Part shown: positions 54,464-62,737 of the stretch, one piece after another | Position numbering within the stretch: position 1 is the first letter of the stretch | Layout: the number at the start of each line of letters is the position of its first letter | NCBI GenBank assembly: GCA_035547915.1 | Contig: DASZTS010000024.1 | Span: forward strand, 186,001 to 250,000 | Reading direction: 5' to 3' | DNA from: DASSFG01 sp035547915 | Lineage (GTDB): Bacteria > Planctomycetota > Planctomycetia > Pirellulales > JAICIG01 | DNA length: 64,000 bases | Notes under the pieces: generated by a model | The model's input: the letters and a program-made list of their open reading frames with translations, nothing else | What the model was told of the DNA's origin: nothing | Databases searched by the model: none | Position numbers and translations under genes: made by a program

Positions 54464-54594
54464 AACCCATCACGATTACGGCCGAATACATAGCCGGTTT
54501 GTTCGGCGCGCTGGTTGTGCTCTTGAGTTTGCTCGTGGGACTGCTGATCGGCCTTGCTGAGGTGCCTCGCTATACACGCATCAATTCCAAATGA
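54460..54594 (+). CDS. 44-residue single-helix membrane protein of the hydrogenase cluster
   Basis: A short gene translating to MKPITITAEYIAGLFGALVV, then a leucine-rich helix LLSLLVGLLIGLAE and a basic end VPRYTRINSK. One transmembrane helix with the basic tail inside is predicted. AAGGAGG lies 8 bases ahead of the ATG, one of the best ribosome sites in the region, and the ATG overlaps the protease stop. Very small membrane proteins (DUF6893-like) occur in actinobacterial group 1h clusters. It could anchor the otherwise soluble hydrogenase or its redox partner to the membrane. Confidence 0.75.
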   Translation: MKPITITAEYIAGLFGALVVLLSLLVGLLIGLAEVPRYTRINSK

Positions 54595-54616
54595 TCTAAC
54601 GGCCGACGGCGCCATC

Positions 54617-54964
54617 ATGCACGAACTGTCGATCGCGCTCAGCGTTCTGGAAATGGCCGAAGAGGAAGCCGCGCGCCGCGGAAACGTGTCGGTGGCGGCG
54701 ATTCACATCAAGCTCGGTCCGTTGGCGGGAGTGATTAAACAGGCGCTGGCGTCGGCATACGACGTCGCGCGGGAGTGCACTAGCTTGGCCGAATGCGAAT
54801 TGATCGTCGACGACATGCCGCTGATCGTCACCTGCGGACCCTGCGGCGCGACGTTGGAGGCCCGATCGGTCCAAGATATTTGCTGCCCGAACTGCGGCAG
54901 TGTTGATGTCAAAATCGTCGCGGGCCGCGAACTCGAAGTGTCGGCGTTGGAGATTATCGAATGA
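54617..54964 (+). CDS. hypA: HypA, nickel metallochaperone
   Basis: A 115-residue HypA starting MHELSIALSVLEMAEEEAARR; the N-terminal Met-His-Glu binds nickel, which fixes the start at 54617. The zinc site is CGPCGATLE and CCPNCGS, two CxxC pairs. It delivers nickel to the hydrogenase precursor together with HypB. The stop overlaps the hypB start by 4 bases. Confidence 0.95.
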   Translation: MHELSIALSVLEMAEEEAARRGNVSVAAIHIKLGPLAGVIKQALASAYDVARECTSLAECELIVDDMPLIVTCGPCGATLEARSVQDICCPNCGSVDVKIVAGRELEVSALEIIE

Positions 54965-55680
54965 GTCAGTCCACGCGATTGGTCGAAGTGCGTACCAAGA
55001 TTCTCAAGCAGAACGACATCGCGGCCCGGGCGCTGCGGCAAGCATTCCAAGAAGCCGGAGTAACGGTGGTCAGTCTCGTCTCGAGCCCTGGTTCGGGAAA
55101 GACAGCCTTCCTCGAAGCCACGCTCAGATCCCTACGTTCCACCTACCGGGTCGCGGCGCTCGTCGGCGACCTGGCAACCGACAACGACGCTTGCCGCCTA
55201 GCTCGGGCCCAGGTGCCGGTCCGCCAGATCGTCACCGGCTCGGTCTGCCACCTCGAGGCCGAGATGGTTCGCGATGCTTTGCAGGGTTGGACGATTGCGG
55301 ATCTCGACTTCCTGTTCGTCGAGAACGTCGGCAACCTCGTTTGTCCGGCCTCCTATGATCTGGGCGAAGAACTGCGCGCCGTCTTATTCTCGGTCACCGA
55401 AGGCGAAGACAAACCATTGAAGTATCCCACCATCTTCAACACCGCCGACGTCGCAATAATCACCAAGATCGACCTCGCCCAAGCCGCCGACTTCGATTGC
55501 GCCGCCGCACGTCATAATATTCTTTCCGTACGTCCGGGAATTCAAATCATCGAGGTCTCCTCCAAGACCGCTCACGGCATGCGCGATTGGCTCAACACCC
55601 TCCAAGCCCGCCGGCTGCGATCGCTGCGCCACAATGATTCCCCGGTCCAGCACGCAGAAGTAGCGCAACTGGCCGACTGA
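54961..55680 (+). CDS. hypB: HypB, nickel-insertion GTPase
   Basis: A 239-residue SIMIBI-class GTPase. The P-loop is SSPGSGKT near residue 41, the VGDLATDNDACR segment matches switch I, FVENVGNLVCP is the conserved Walker B region, and ITKIDLA is the base-recognition motif. There is no histidine-rich or CxxCGC N-terminal extension, so it stores no extra nickel. It ends the hydrogenase cluster. A bidirectional hairpin lies 136 bases downstream. Confidence 0.95.
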   Translation: MSQSTRLVEVRTKILKQNDIAARALRQAFQEAGVTVVSLVSSPGSGKTAFLEATLRSLRSTYRVAALVGDLATDNDACRLARAQVPVRQIVTGSVCHLEAEMVRDALQGWTIADLDFLFVENVGNLVCPASYDLGEELRAVLFSVTEGEDKPLKYPTIFNTADVAIITKIDLAQAADFDCAAARHNILSVRPGIQIIEVSSKTAHGMRDWLNTLQARRLRSLRHNDSPVQHAEVAQLAD

Positions 55681-55777
55681 AAGCGGCTTTCAAGACCGAA
55701 ATGCTGGAGCGCCGCACGCGAATAAATCGCGATGCGGTCTCCCGCCTCGCCCACGACAAGCTTTGGTCGTCCTTACA

Positions 55778-55850
55778 GCGGCTGACAGAACCGGGAAGCC
55801 GGAGCGCCGTGGGCGAAAAATCGGCCGTGAAACGCCGATTTTTGTGGAGC
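55778..55850 (+). repeat. Hairpin-bearing direct repeat, right copy
   Basis: Starts GCGGCTGACAGAACC and runs through GAAAAATCGGCCGTGAAAC to TTTGTGGAGC, matching 41624-41688 apart from a short insertion. Same orientation as the left copy. Confidence 0.6.
55816..55843 (+). terminator. Bidirectional hairpin terminator after hypB
   Basis: AAAAATCGGC at 55816-55825 pairs perfectly with GCCGATTTTT at 55834-55843 around the loop CGTGAAAC. The A/T ends would act as a T-run on either strand. It lies inside the right copy of the repeat. Confidence 0.65.
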
Positions 55851-56416
55851 TCGATCCGGTTTTGTCGGTTGCTCTTAGACTTTCGCGCAATCGGACTGCC
55901 GGCCGAGTTCGCGAAAGATTTACTAGGGACCAGCGTCCAAGCCCCTTTCATCGGCTTTCCGCCCTTGGAAAAAACAAGAGCGGAACATTTTCGTGACGGT
56001 TCACCCGGCAAGAAGGCTCGACGTCGACGACACTACTTGCATTCGCATGCCGTTGTAGCAGAAAAACCGCGTGCCGGGACCAAATCCGTTGGTAATAGTC
56101 CTCGCTCCATCCGAACGTAGGATGCGGGCCAGCAGGCAGCGGTAAAGGACGTTCTTCGGACGAAGGAAAATCGAACATTCCCTGTCACGTCTTTTACTTT
56201 GGGGCGGAAAAAGAATCGGCCGCATCGCCATGATGCCTGGGACGCCTCGTCGAGGAGTGTGTTGCGCGCAATCGCGTAGGACGAGAATTGCATTGTCCCG
56301 CAGGGATGGGAAGCGTCCGACTGAGACGCCTTGCGCGTCCTTTTCGTCAGGCTCTGCGAAAAGACCGCGGGAGGGAAGATTGCAACGGCGTTGAAAGCCG
56401 CTCGTCGAAGAATTAT

Positions 56417-56444
56417 TTGACAGTAAACAATATGCCACTATATT
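56417..56444 (+). promoter_or_regulatory. Sigma70-type promoter upstream of the patatin gene
   Basis: TTGACA at 56417-56422, a 16-base spacer and TATATT at 56439-56444. It stands out in an AT-rich pocket. Transcription would start near 56452, some 330 bases ahead of the patatin start codon. Confidence 0.65.
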
Positions 56445-56782
56445 CAGCGGAACATCAACTACCGCCAAGGTAGGGAGGCTGCGAGGTTATTACTGGCGTC
56501 GGCAAAGGGTGCCGCCGTCGGCCGCAAGGGAGGGGCCGTGTCTGGCCCGCTTCGCGGTGTGCGTGTCGCCGCCTTCCCAATGGTGCGAGGGATTCGTCCT
56601 ATGCAGGACTTGTCTGGTTGTTTCATACGCCTCTGCTCGGCCCTCATCTCGCTCTCCTTTCGCACCCGCGAGCGGGCGGACAGGTCGGTGATTGGTCATC
56701 AACACTCTTGGCCGGGCACAGCGTACTGCTCGCCCTCTTCATTCTGCGACTCGCTACTCCTCTATAAGCGCCCGCGGGCGGG

Positions 56783-59452
56783 ATGGGAGACGCGCCGATG
56801 AAAAACGACGTCGCGAAACTTATCGAGCAGGCCAAAAACGTATTGCGCGGCGAAGCGGCAACTCTCGACGAACTGCTCAAGCTTGCCAAGGACTTGAATA
56901 CGAAGCACTCTTTCGGCTTCGCCCGTCGCGTACTTCAGAAAGCTCATGGGTTGCCCGATGACAACTCGGTGCGGCGAACAAAAACCATTCAACAATTCGC
57001 CCTTTGCACTTCTAAAGATCCCGACCTTCCGCAGGACGAACGATTTCGAGGTGCTGTCCAAATCTTAGAGCCAGAGCTAAGACGTGCTAGGGCTTACCTT
57101 GAGGCCAAGCCCGAGTGCCGCGCCGCCATAGCGCCCGACGTCGGGATGATTCAGGAGACTTTGGGCATCGCGGGTGGCATCTACAAACGCCGCTGGCATG
57201 CCACCACAGACCGCAAGGCGCTATCGCAATCGCTGGGCTACTACGAGGCTGCCTCTTCCCTGGGAATCGTGAGCGACGAAGGCTATACGGCCATTAACGC
57301 CGCCTTTGTGCTGGACCTCCTGGCCGAAGAGGAACTGCGCGAGGCTGATGACGAGGCCGAGCAGGAAGTGCGCGACGTTGGCGGCCAGGCCGAACAGGAA
57401 GTGCGCGAAGCTGAGCTGCGCACCCCCGCCGAGGAACTCAAGGAGCACGCAAAGGAGATCCGCAGGAAGATTGTCGAAGAGTTGCGGCCCGCGTTTGAAG
57501 ACGCGAGGGAGAAGCGCGAACATGGTAAGCCACCGTTCAACGACTGGTGGCTGCTGGTTACGATTGCCGAAGCTCACTTTGGCTTGTGCGACTATGAAGA
57601 GGCGAAAACCGCGCTCGCTATGGCAAACGACAACAAAAAAACGGTCGATCCGTGGGAATATGAGGCGACGGCACGGCAACTCGCACACCTAGCGATGATG
57701 ATCGAAAACCGGTCGGTCGCGCCGAACGATGTCCGGGGTAAAGAAGCCTGGGAAGCGCTGCAGGTGCTCGTCGGAGATCAGATTGACGGTCTGCGGACCC
57801 TTTCCGGGAAGTTCGGGTTGGCACTTTCGGGCGGCGGTTTTCGAGCCTCCTTCTTCCACATCGGCGTACTGGCCAGGCTGGCGGAACTCGATCTGTTGCG
57901 GCATGTCGACGTACTCTCCTGCGTCTCCGGAGGATCGATCGTCGGGGCCTACTATTACCTCTTGCTCCGCAATCTGCTGCAAGAAAAAGAAGAAAAGGAG
58001 CTTAACCGTTTCGACTACATCGATTTGGTCAAGCGGCTCGAAGAACAGTTTACCGCGTTCGTGCAGACGAATCCTCGCATGCGTGCGTTCGGCAACCCGA
58101 TTCGCTGCATCCGCTCCGTGCTCTGGGGCGCTTGGCAGCCGACTGCCACCGCTCAGGTGCTCGAAAGCGGCCTCTATAGCCCGGCCGCCGGTGACATCTT
58201 GGAGCGACTTGGACAGAAGTCGGAGGTGCCGCTACGCGAATTATTCATTAACCCCAAGGGCTTCGTTAACCTCAACGGCGAGACCGACCAATTCGAGCCA
58301 CGCAAGGATAATTGGCGGCGCAAGCACAAGGTGCCGATGCTCGTGCTCAACGCCACTTCGCTGAACACCGGGCATAACTGGCAGTTCACGGCCTCTTGGT
58401 TTGGTGAGCCGGCCGCCAGCATCAACACCGAGGTCGACGGCAACGAGCGCCTGCGGCGAATGTACTACCACGAAGCTCCGGACGGCTACGGCTCCCTCAC
58501 CCTGGCCCAGGCCGCCGCGGCCTCGGCGGCCGTGCCCGGCATCTTCTGGCCCGTGACGTTCAAGAAGCTCTTCGAGGGCGGGCGCATCGTGCGGTTGGTC
58601 GACGGCGGGGTCTTCGACAACCAGGGCGCCACGGCCCTGCTCGACGAAGACTGTACACTGATGATCGTGAGCGACGCCAGCGGGCAACTGCCGGTGGAAA
58701 ACTCCCCTCCGCGTCTGCGCTTTCCGACCCTCTACCGCAGTCAGAGCATCTTCATGGGCCGCATCCGCGGCGCCGAATTCGACCAGCTTAGCTCGCTGAA
58801 ACGCTCGAGCCTGCTGCGAGATTTCGTCTTCCTGCACCTGAAAAAGGACCTCGAATCTCCACCGGTCGATTGGATCGGTTGCGACAACCCCAAGCAAATC
58901 TCCGGCGTCGGCGGTGCGCCAGCCAGTTCGCAGCGTCTGACCAGCTATGGCATCCGCTCCGACATCCAGCAACGTTTGTCGGGCATTCGCACCGATCTCG
59001 ATGCCTTCTGCGACGCGGAAGCTTTCGCACTCATGACGAGCGGCTACTGCATGGCAGCGCAATCCCTCGGAAGCAGTTTTGCTGGCCTTGCAGCGCCGGC
59101 CCACAAACATCCGTGGCGATTCCTCGAAATCCTACCATCGATGCGGCAAACGCAAGGCACCGACCGGTTGGTGAAAGTTCTCGACGCCGCCTCAAACATC
59201 TTCTTCAAGTGTTTTTTGATTTGCGGAATCTCGAAATGGGTTCCGATTATCGGATCGCTTATCGCCACGGCCCTGACGCTCGCGCTGATCTGTGGCCTCA
59301 CGTATTTATCGTTCACACGCTTGGGTATGATTGCCGCAACGTTCGTTTCTTTTACGTTGGTCATCCTCACTTGGTTCCTCCTTGGTCAAGTCAGCAGGGT
59401 CGGCGATCTCGTGTATTTGAGGTTTGGGTCCAGAAAACCTCCATACGAATAG
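56783..59452 (+). CDS. Patatin-like phospholipase with TPR-S-like N-terminal region and C-terminal membrane helices
   Basis: An 889-residue protein. Residues 1-330 are helical; the stretch QETLGIAGGIYKRRW to EGYTAINAAFVLDLLAEEE resembles the TPR-S/TRAF-binding region found in bacterial conflict systems. The patatin domain runs from about 345 to 690: SGGGFRASFF oxyanion loop, nucleophile S382 in CVSGGS (the first glycine of GxSxG is Cys here) and catalytic D607 in VDGGVFDNQG. Two helices near 805-865 probably fix it to the membrane. It should hydrolyse membrane lipids when triggered. A glutamate-rich stretch (EELREADDEAEQEVRDVGGQ) at about 180-200 may be a coiled coil. Start is ATG 56783; its upstream region has a strong promoter. 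Confidence 0.85.
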   Translation: MGDAPMKNDVAKLIEQAKNVLRGEAATLDELLKLAKDLNTKHSFGFARRVLQKAHGLPDDNSVRRTKTIQQFALCTSKDPDLPQDERFRGAVQILEPELRRARAYLEAKPECRAAIAPDVGMIQETLGIAGGIYKRRWHATTDRKALSQSLGYYEAASSLGIVSDEGYTAINAAFVLDLLAEEELREADDEAEQEVRDVGGQAEQEVREAELRTPAEELKEHAKEIRRKIVEELRPAFEDAREKREHGKPPFNDWWLLVTIAEAHFGLCDYEEAKTALAMANDNKKTVDPWEYEATARQLAHLAMMIENRSVAPNDVRGKEAWEALQVLVGDQIDGLRTLSGKFGLALSGGGFRASFFHIGVLARLAELDLLRHVDVLSCVSGGSIVGAYYYLLLRNLLQEKEEKELNRFDYIDLVKRLEEQFTAFVQTNPRMRAFGNPIRCIRSVLWGAWQPTATAQVLESGLYSPAAGDILERLGQKSEVPLRELFINPKGFVNLNGETDQFEPRKDNWRRKHKVPMLVLNATSLNTGHNWQFTASWFGEPAASINTEVDGNERLRRMYYHEAPDGYGSLTLAQAAAASAAVPGIFWPVTFKKLFEGGRIVRLVDGGVFDNQGATALLDEDCTLMIVSDASGQLPVENSPPRLRFPTLYRSQSIFMGRIRGAEFDQLSSLKRSSLLRDFVFLHLKKDLESPPVDWIGCDNPKQISGVGGAPASSQRLTSYGIRSDIQQRLSGIRTDLDAFCDAEAFALMTSGYCMAAQSLGSSFAGLAAPAHKHPWRFLEILPSMRQTQGTDRLVKVLDAASNIFFKCFLICGISKWVPIIGSLIATALTLALICGLTYLSFTRLGMIAATFVSFTLVILTWFLLGQVSRVGDLVYLRFGSRKPPYE

Positions 59453-59776
59453 TTTTGTCGAATTCGACAATTCCAAGTGCTTCATCGAACCTGACGCGGC
59501 GATAGTCTACATCCGCACGCCAGCGGTGTGACACTTCCGAGCCATCGGGTCACCCTTGCCGAAACCACCGGTGAGCCCCGAGGCTAACGGCACCTCGCTC
59601 CGCTCACGCATTTCAATCCGATTTTGAAGGCGTCCTGAGGCTCGCGTCCGTGGTTAAGGGTCGCAAGCAGACGCCGCGGAAGAAGGTAAGCACTGGAAGC
59701 AAATCGAAAACGAGGCGCAAGCGACGTTGGCTTGGCAGTGCTGCAACGCTTCCGGCGGTACGACTACGAACCGGTC
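59453..59776. other. Intergenic region with a perfect palindrome
   Basis: A 324-base gap between the patatin stop and the stop of the minus-strand membrane protein. Besides the palindrome at 59455-59470 I see no gene. The region is a convergent 3' end, where a terminator is expected, but no T-tailed hairpin was found. Confidence 0.4.
59455..59470. repeat. Perfect 16-base palindrome after the patatin gene
   Basis: TTGTCGAATTCGACAA, beginning 2 bases after the stop codon. It is fully self-complementary with no loop, which suits a dimeric protein site more than an RNA hairpin. Confidence 0.5.
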
Positions 59777-60662
59777 CTACTTGATCCTCTCGGCCTCCCT
59801 AGCTTGTGTACCGAAATAGAACCCAAGCACCGTGGTAAACGCGTTGCTGAGCACCGGTGCCGGATCTTTTAAACCGGGATTCCTCATAACGACAACGCAC
59901 AATGTCACACAGATCGCAACCGCAATAATACCGCCGAATGTCGTGACACTGAGGAAAAGTCCCCACCAGGTCGGCTGACGGTACGATTTCAGTAACATTC
60001 CGACCGATTCCATGTCGTCGTAGATTATCTCTTCATCGTCGGTCAGGTACACGTATTTTTCGCACTCGCCCTTCGCGCCCGTATAACGCAGCACCACTAA
60101 GACGCCGCCCAAGAAATTTCGAATCAGTGCGATAGCGTTTATGTTGTTGGCGGTCGGCTCGTTCTTGGTAAGCCGTTTAGCGGCAGCATCACGCAGCGAA
60201 TCGCCGTCCCCGCGTCCAAAGCGAGCAAAATAGAATCCGATAATGAGGGCCAGTGGGGCCGCTGAGCACAAGCGGCACATCATCAGATACCTTCTCGAAC
60301 GTCACATAGCTAATCGTCAGCACGATGATTAGCGAGATCAGTCCCGAGAAACTGGCGTTGCTGGCAAGCAGCCTCCAGCGAGTTGCGGGAAAGAACGCCA
60401 CGATCCGCCGCCCCAACTGTTCGGCCGACAAGATGGAGGGGCGCCGCTGAGCGTCGCACAACACACATTCTTCGTCCTTCCGACCGTTGGCGTCGTCGAA
60501 ATTCACGAAGACGAGGGTGCCGTTTCCCAGCACATTTGGGATCACCGACGGGGCGCGAAAGTTCGTCGCGGTGGGGTTCGCCCGCTTCACACGCTCTATT
60601 GCTATGTCCTCAATTCGGTCGGCAGGTTGCTGGGGCGCGTTGTCAGGCATCGTCGGTCGCAT
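59777..60662 (-). pseudogene. Four-helix membrane protein interrupted by a one-base frameshift
   Basis: Two overlapping minus-strand frames (60662 to 60189 and 60283 to 59777) make one protein if a C is removed from the CCCC run at 60255-60258 (GGGG on the plus strand). The joined text then reads VPLVLSG-PLALIIGFYFARFG, a sensible second helix. The restored protein would have about 294 residues: a polar N-terminus with ECVLC, helix 1 (SGLISLIIVLTISYVTF), helix 2, a cytoplasmic middle with YVYLTDDEEIIYDDME, helix 3 (FGGIIAVAICVTLCVVVM) and helix 4 (NAFTTVLGFYFGT). It is the third gene of the protease operon. The shift may be real decay, phase variation at the C-run or a sequencing error. No family is recognised. 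Confidence 0.6.
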
Positions 60663-60677
60663 GTCAGAGGAGAAAAG

Positions 60678-60953
60678 TCAATTCTTCGTCTTGCCCGAGG
60701 GAATGGCCTGATCAATCGTCTGAGCCAATCCCTCGAACATCATCTGTGCCGCCCGCAGGTAGGGCACGTCGGCGGCCGTGATGCCGTTCTTCCGCATCGC
60801 CGCGCGCGCGACGCGCAGGAGTGACACGACGGCAAGTTCTTCGTCAGACAGTTCTGAACCGCGATGCTCCGCTTGAGTGATCAAAAGATCACGCGGTTTG
60901 ATTTCCGGCGCAGCAGCCCGAGCAGGAGCTTCGGTGTGGTCGAGTTTTGGCAT
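60678..60953 (-). CDS. Small protein of the protease operon, 91 residues
   Basis: Starts MPKLDHTEAPARAAAPEIKP and is mainly helical after residue 35: ELSDEELAVVSLLRVARAAM, YLRAAQMMFEGLAQTIDQAI. The upstream part of the open frame overlaps the protease gene and is discarded. It lies 13 bases after the protease stop and 15 bases before the membrane-protein gene, so the three genes form an operon. No known family; it may be an adaptor or inhibitor of the protease. Confidence 0.6.
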   Translation of the reverse strand: MPKLDHTEAPARAAAPEIKPRDLLITQAEHRGSELSDEELAVVSLLRVARAAMRKNGITAADVPYLRAAQMMFEGLAQTIDQAIPSGKTKN

Positions 60954-60966
60954 AAATTGTTCACAC

Positions 60967-61629
60967 TCAGGGACGGAATTCTTTTTTCCAATCCAATAAC
61001 AACGATAGAATCCCTTCCGTGATTCGCAGCGCACTCCCCAGCGAAGTGTGAACGCCGCGGATGGTCCTGGTCGAGCTACTCACGTCGAAGTCGTAGACCG
61101 GCCCTCCACTCATGCCGTCCACGGTCGCGATCGGATAGTGCAGCCGCGTCGGCGTCAGATCGCTCAAGGTGGAGCTCGCGCCATACAGCGTTCCCACCGG
61201 GGGCGGAGACGCCGGGTAGCCAGCGACACTCAGTGTCATTGCACGCAGGCCGCTATCATTGCTCGTCTCGACGGGAAGCGGTCGAATGCCCAACGTCAGA
61301 TCGACCGGCTGCTTCAGCACAACAACGCCGACATCGTAGGCCGATTCGACACTGTCGGGCCGCGAGGCGTCCACGCTCGTCCACTGCGTCGTGGTTCTGA
61401 AGGTTGCAGCAGGCTGGTCCGTCGCCGGATCGCTGCGAAACCTTGCGGTCACCGAGCTTGCCCACCCCTTATGTCCGTCATAAACGACATGCCCGGCAGT
61501 GAGAATGAGGACCGGGCTGATTAGAGTTCCCGTACCGATCGCAAGTGTCGAGAGGTCATTCTTGAAGCCTGCGTAAAGCATACAGATGTAGGGCCACTTT
61601 GCAGCGTCGGAAACCTGGATCGATTCCAT
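60967..61629 (-). CDS. Trypsin-like (S1/V8-type) serine protease
   Basis: A 220-residue protease with the full catalytic triad: LTAGHVV (H47), YDVGVVVL (D99) and DGMSGGPVYD (S174). There is no signal peptide, so it probably stays in the cytoplasm, which is unusual for this fold but common for proteases of bacterial defence and signalling systems. It heads a minus-strand operon with a 91-residue protein and a frameshifted membrane protein. It is divergent from the lipoprotein pair with 180 bases between starts. The ATG at 61629 is the first reasonable start. Confidence 0.88.
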   Translation of the reverse strand: MESIQVSDAAKWPYICMLYAGFKNDLSTLAIGTGTLISPVLILTAGHVVYDGHKGWASSVTARFRSDPATDQPAATFRTTTQWTSVDASRPDSVESAYDVGVVVLKQPVDLTLGIRPLPVETSNDSGLRAMTLSVAGYPASPPPVGTLYGASSTLSDLTPTRLHYPIATVDGMSGGPVYDFDVSSSTRTIRGVHTSLGSALRITEGILSLLLDWKKEFRP

Positions 61630-61809
61630 GGCCGAAGACCGTCCCTCGTCGTATTGCGACGGCTATCGCAACCCTCTGCTACATCATCAGTTACACAGGA
61701 CACAAGTCAGACACGCCGCCGCGGCCAATTACAATATTCCAGCCTAAATATAGCACACTGGGTGGCCGATGCAATTCTCGGGGGAGGACGAAAACGGAAA
61801 AAAAGGGGG

Positions 61810-62685
61810 ATGAAGGCAATGTGGGGTAGGGCAATCTACTGCCGATACGCGCTGATAATCCTTTCATGCGCGAGCTTCCTTTCGGGATGCAACTACGTAC
61901 AGTTGCGGCGAAACACGCTGCAACAATCACGTACCATTCGCGATGTGTACTGCCAGCAAGTGCTCGACAACCTCGCCATGTTCAGCGCGGCTCCGCAGGC
62001 CGTTCCGTTTTGTTGTCTGCTCGATACCGGCACCGTGCAGGTCGAGACGACCGCGACCGCCGCGGGGACGTTCACGTGGAATCCGCGGGCGATCATGACC
62101 GAAGCGTTCGCCCCCATGTTACAGCGCAAGTCCAGCGGAAGCTGGGTATTGCGCCCAGTCAACGATGCGGAGGCTCTTCGGCGGATGCGGTGTGTCTATC
62201 AAGTCGCCTCCGGCAATGAAGGTATTACGGACCCACTTCAATGTGCGAAGTGTGGTGACGTTTTCCCTGATCCGCTCAATCCGCACGTTCATGATCCCTG
62301 CAAGATACCGCCTCCCGGTTGGTACCGATGCGGCGGCCCGCGCGATGTACCGCACGAAGCCGTGCTCGTCGGCTGCCATAACGAGCGTCGAATCTGGGTC
62401 GTTCCCGGTGGGGAAGAGAGTCTGGCAAGGCTGACCATGACGATTTATAGCCTCGCATATCCCTTCAAGAGCGTTGCAAGCGGGCCGCAGGCCGGAAAAG
62501 CTGACGCGCGCGATCTTATCGGCGTCACCGGGAATGAGTCGCGCGAGGAGCTTATTGCGAAGATTCAACAGCTACGTGGTCGATTGGACGCGTTGAAGCA
62601 GGCACCGCCGCCGGTGCAAATAATTCAGCCGCAGCAAGCCCCGTTCAACCCGACGCAGAGTATGGTGCCTATCTACGGCACGTAA
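61810..62685 (+). CDS. Cysteine-containing lipoprotein, first of a tandem paralog pair
   Basis: A 291-residue lipoprotein. The signal ends in lipobox LSGC (mature N-terminus NYVQLRRN). Conserved with the next gene: YCQQVLDNLAMF, a SGSWVLRPV segment, RCVYQVA, CAKCGDVF then DPCKIPPPGWYRCG, DVPHEAVLVG and EESLARL. The C-terminal 60 residues form a short coiled coil (REELIAKIQQLRGRLDAL) and a P/Q-rich end. The cysteine pairs could bind metal or form disulfides. ATG 61810 is used; ATG 61819 is a close alternative with GGGGG better spaced. No known family. Confidence 0.7.
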   Translation: MKAMWGRAIYCRYALIILSCASFLSGCNYVQLRRNTLQQSRTIRDVYCQQVLDNLAMFSAAPQAVPFCCLLDTGTVQVETTATAAGTFTWNPRAIMTEAFAPMLQRKSSGSWVLRPVNDAEALRRMRCVYQVASGNEGITDPLQCAKCGDVFPDPLNPHVHDPCKIPPPGWYRCGGPRDVPHEAVLVGCHNERRIWVVPGGEESLARLTMTIYSLAYPFKSVASGPQAGKADARDLIGVTGNESREELIAKIQQLRGRLDALKQAPPPVQIIQPQQAPFNPTQSMVPIYGT

Positions 62686-62737
62686 AATCTAGGCGGGGGG
62701 CATTGTGGAGCACCGCCACTGATATTGGGGACGTCAC

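Larger units (their letters stand above)
55681..56782. other. Long gene-free region after the hydrogenase cluster
   Basis: About 1.1 kb with only short, unconvincing frames on either strand. It holds the right copy of the hairpin repeat (55778-55850) and a near-consensus promoter at 56417-56444. The 330 bases between that promoter and the patatin gene are GC-rich and could be a long leader or a separate small RNA. Composition is more AT-rich than in the cluster, particularly near 56400-56450. Confidence 0.5.

Noticed and set aside
56001..56468. 155-residue minus-strand frame in the gap after the hydrogenase cluster
   Set aside because: Irregular composition, overlaps competing frames and contains the promoter on the other strand; no domain.
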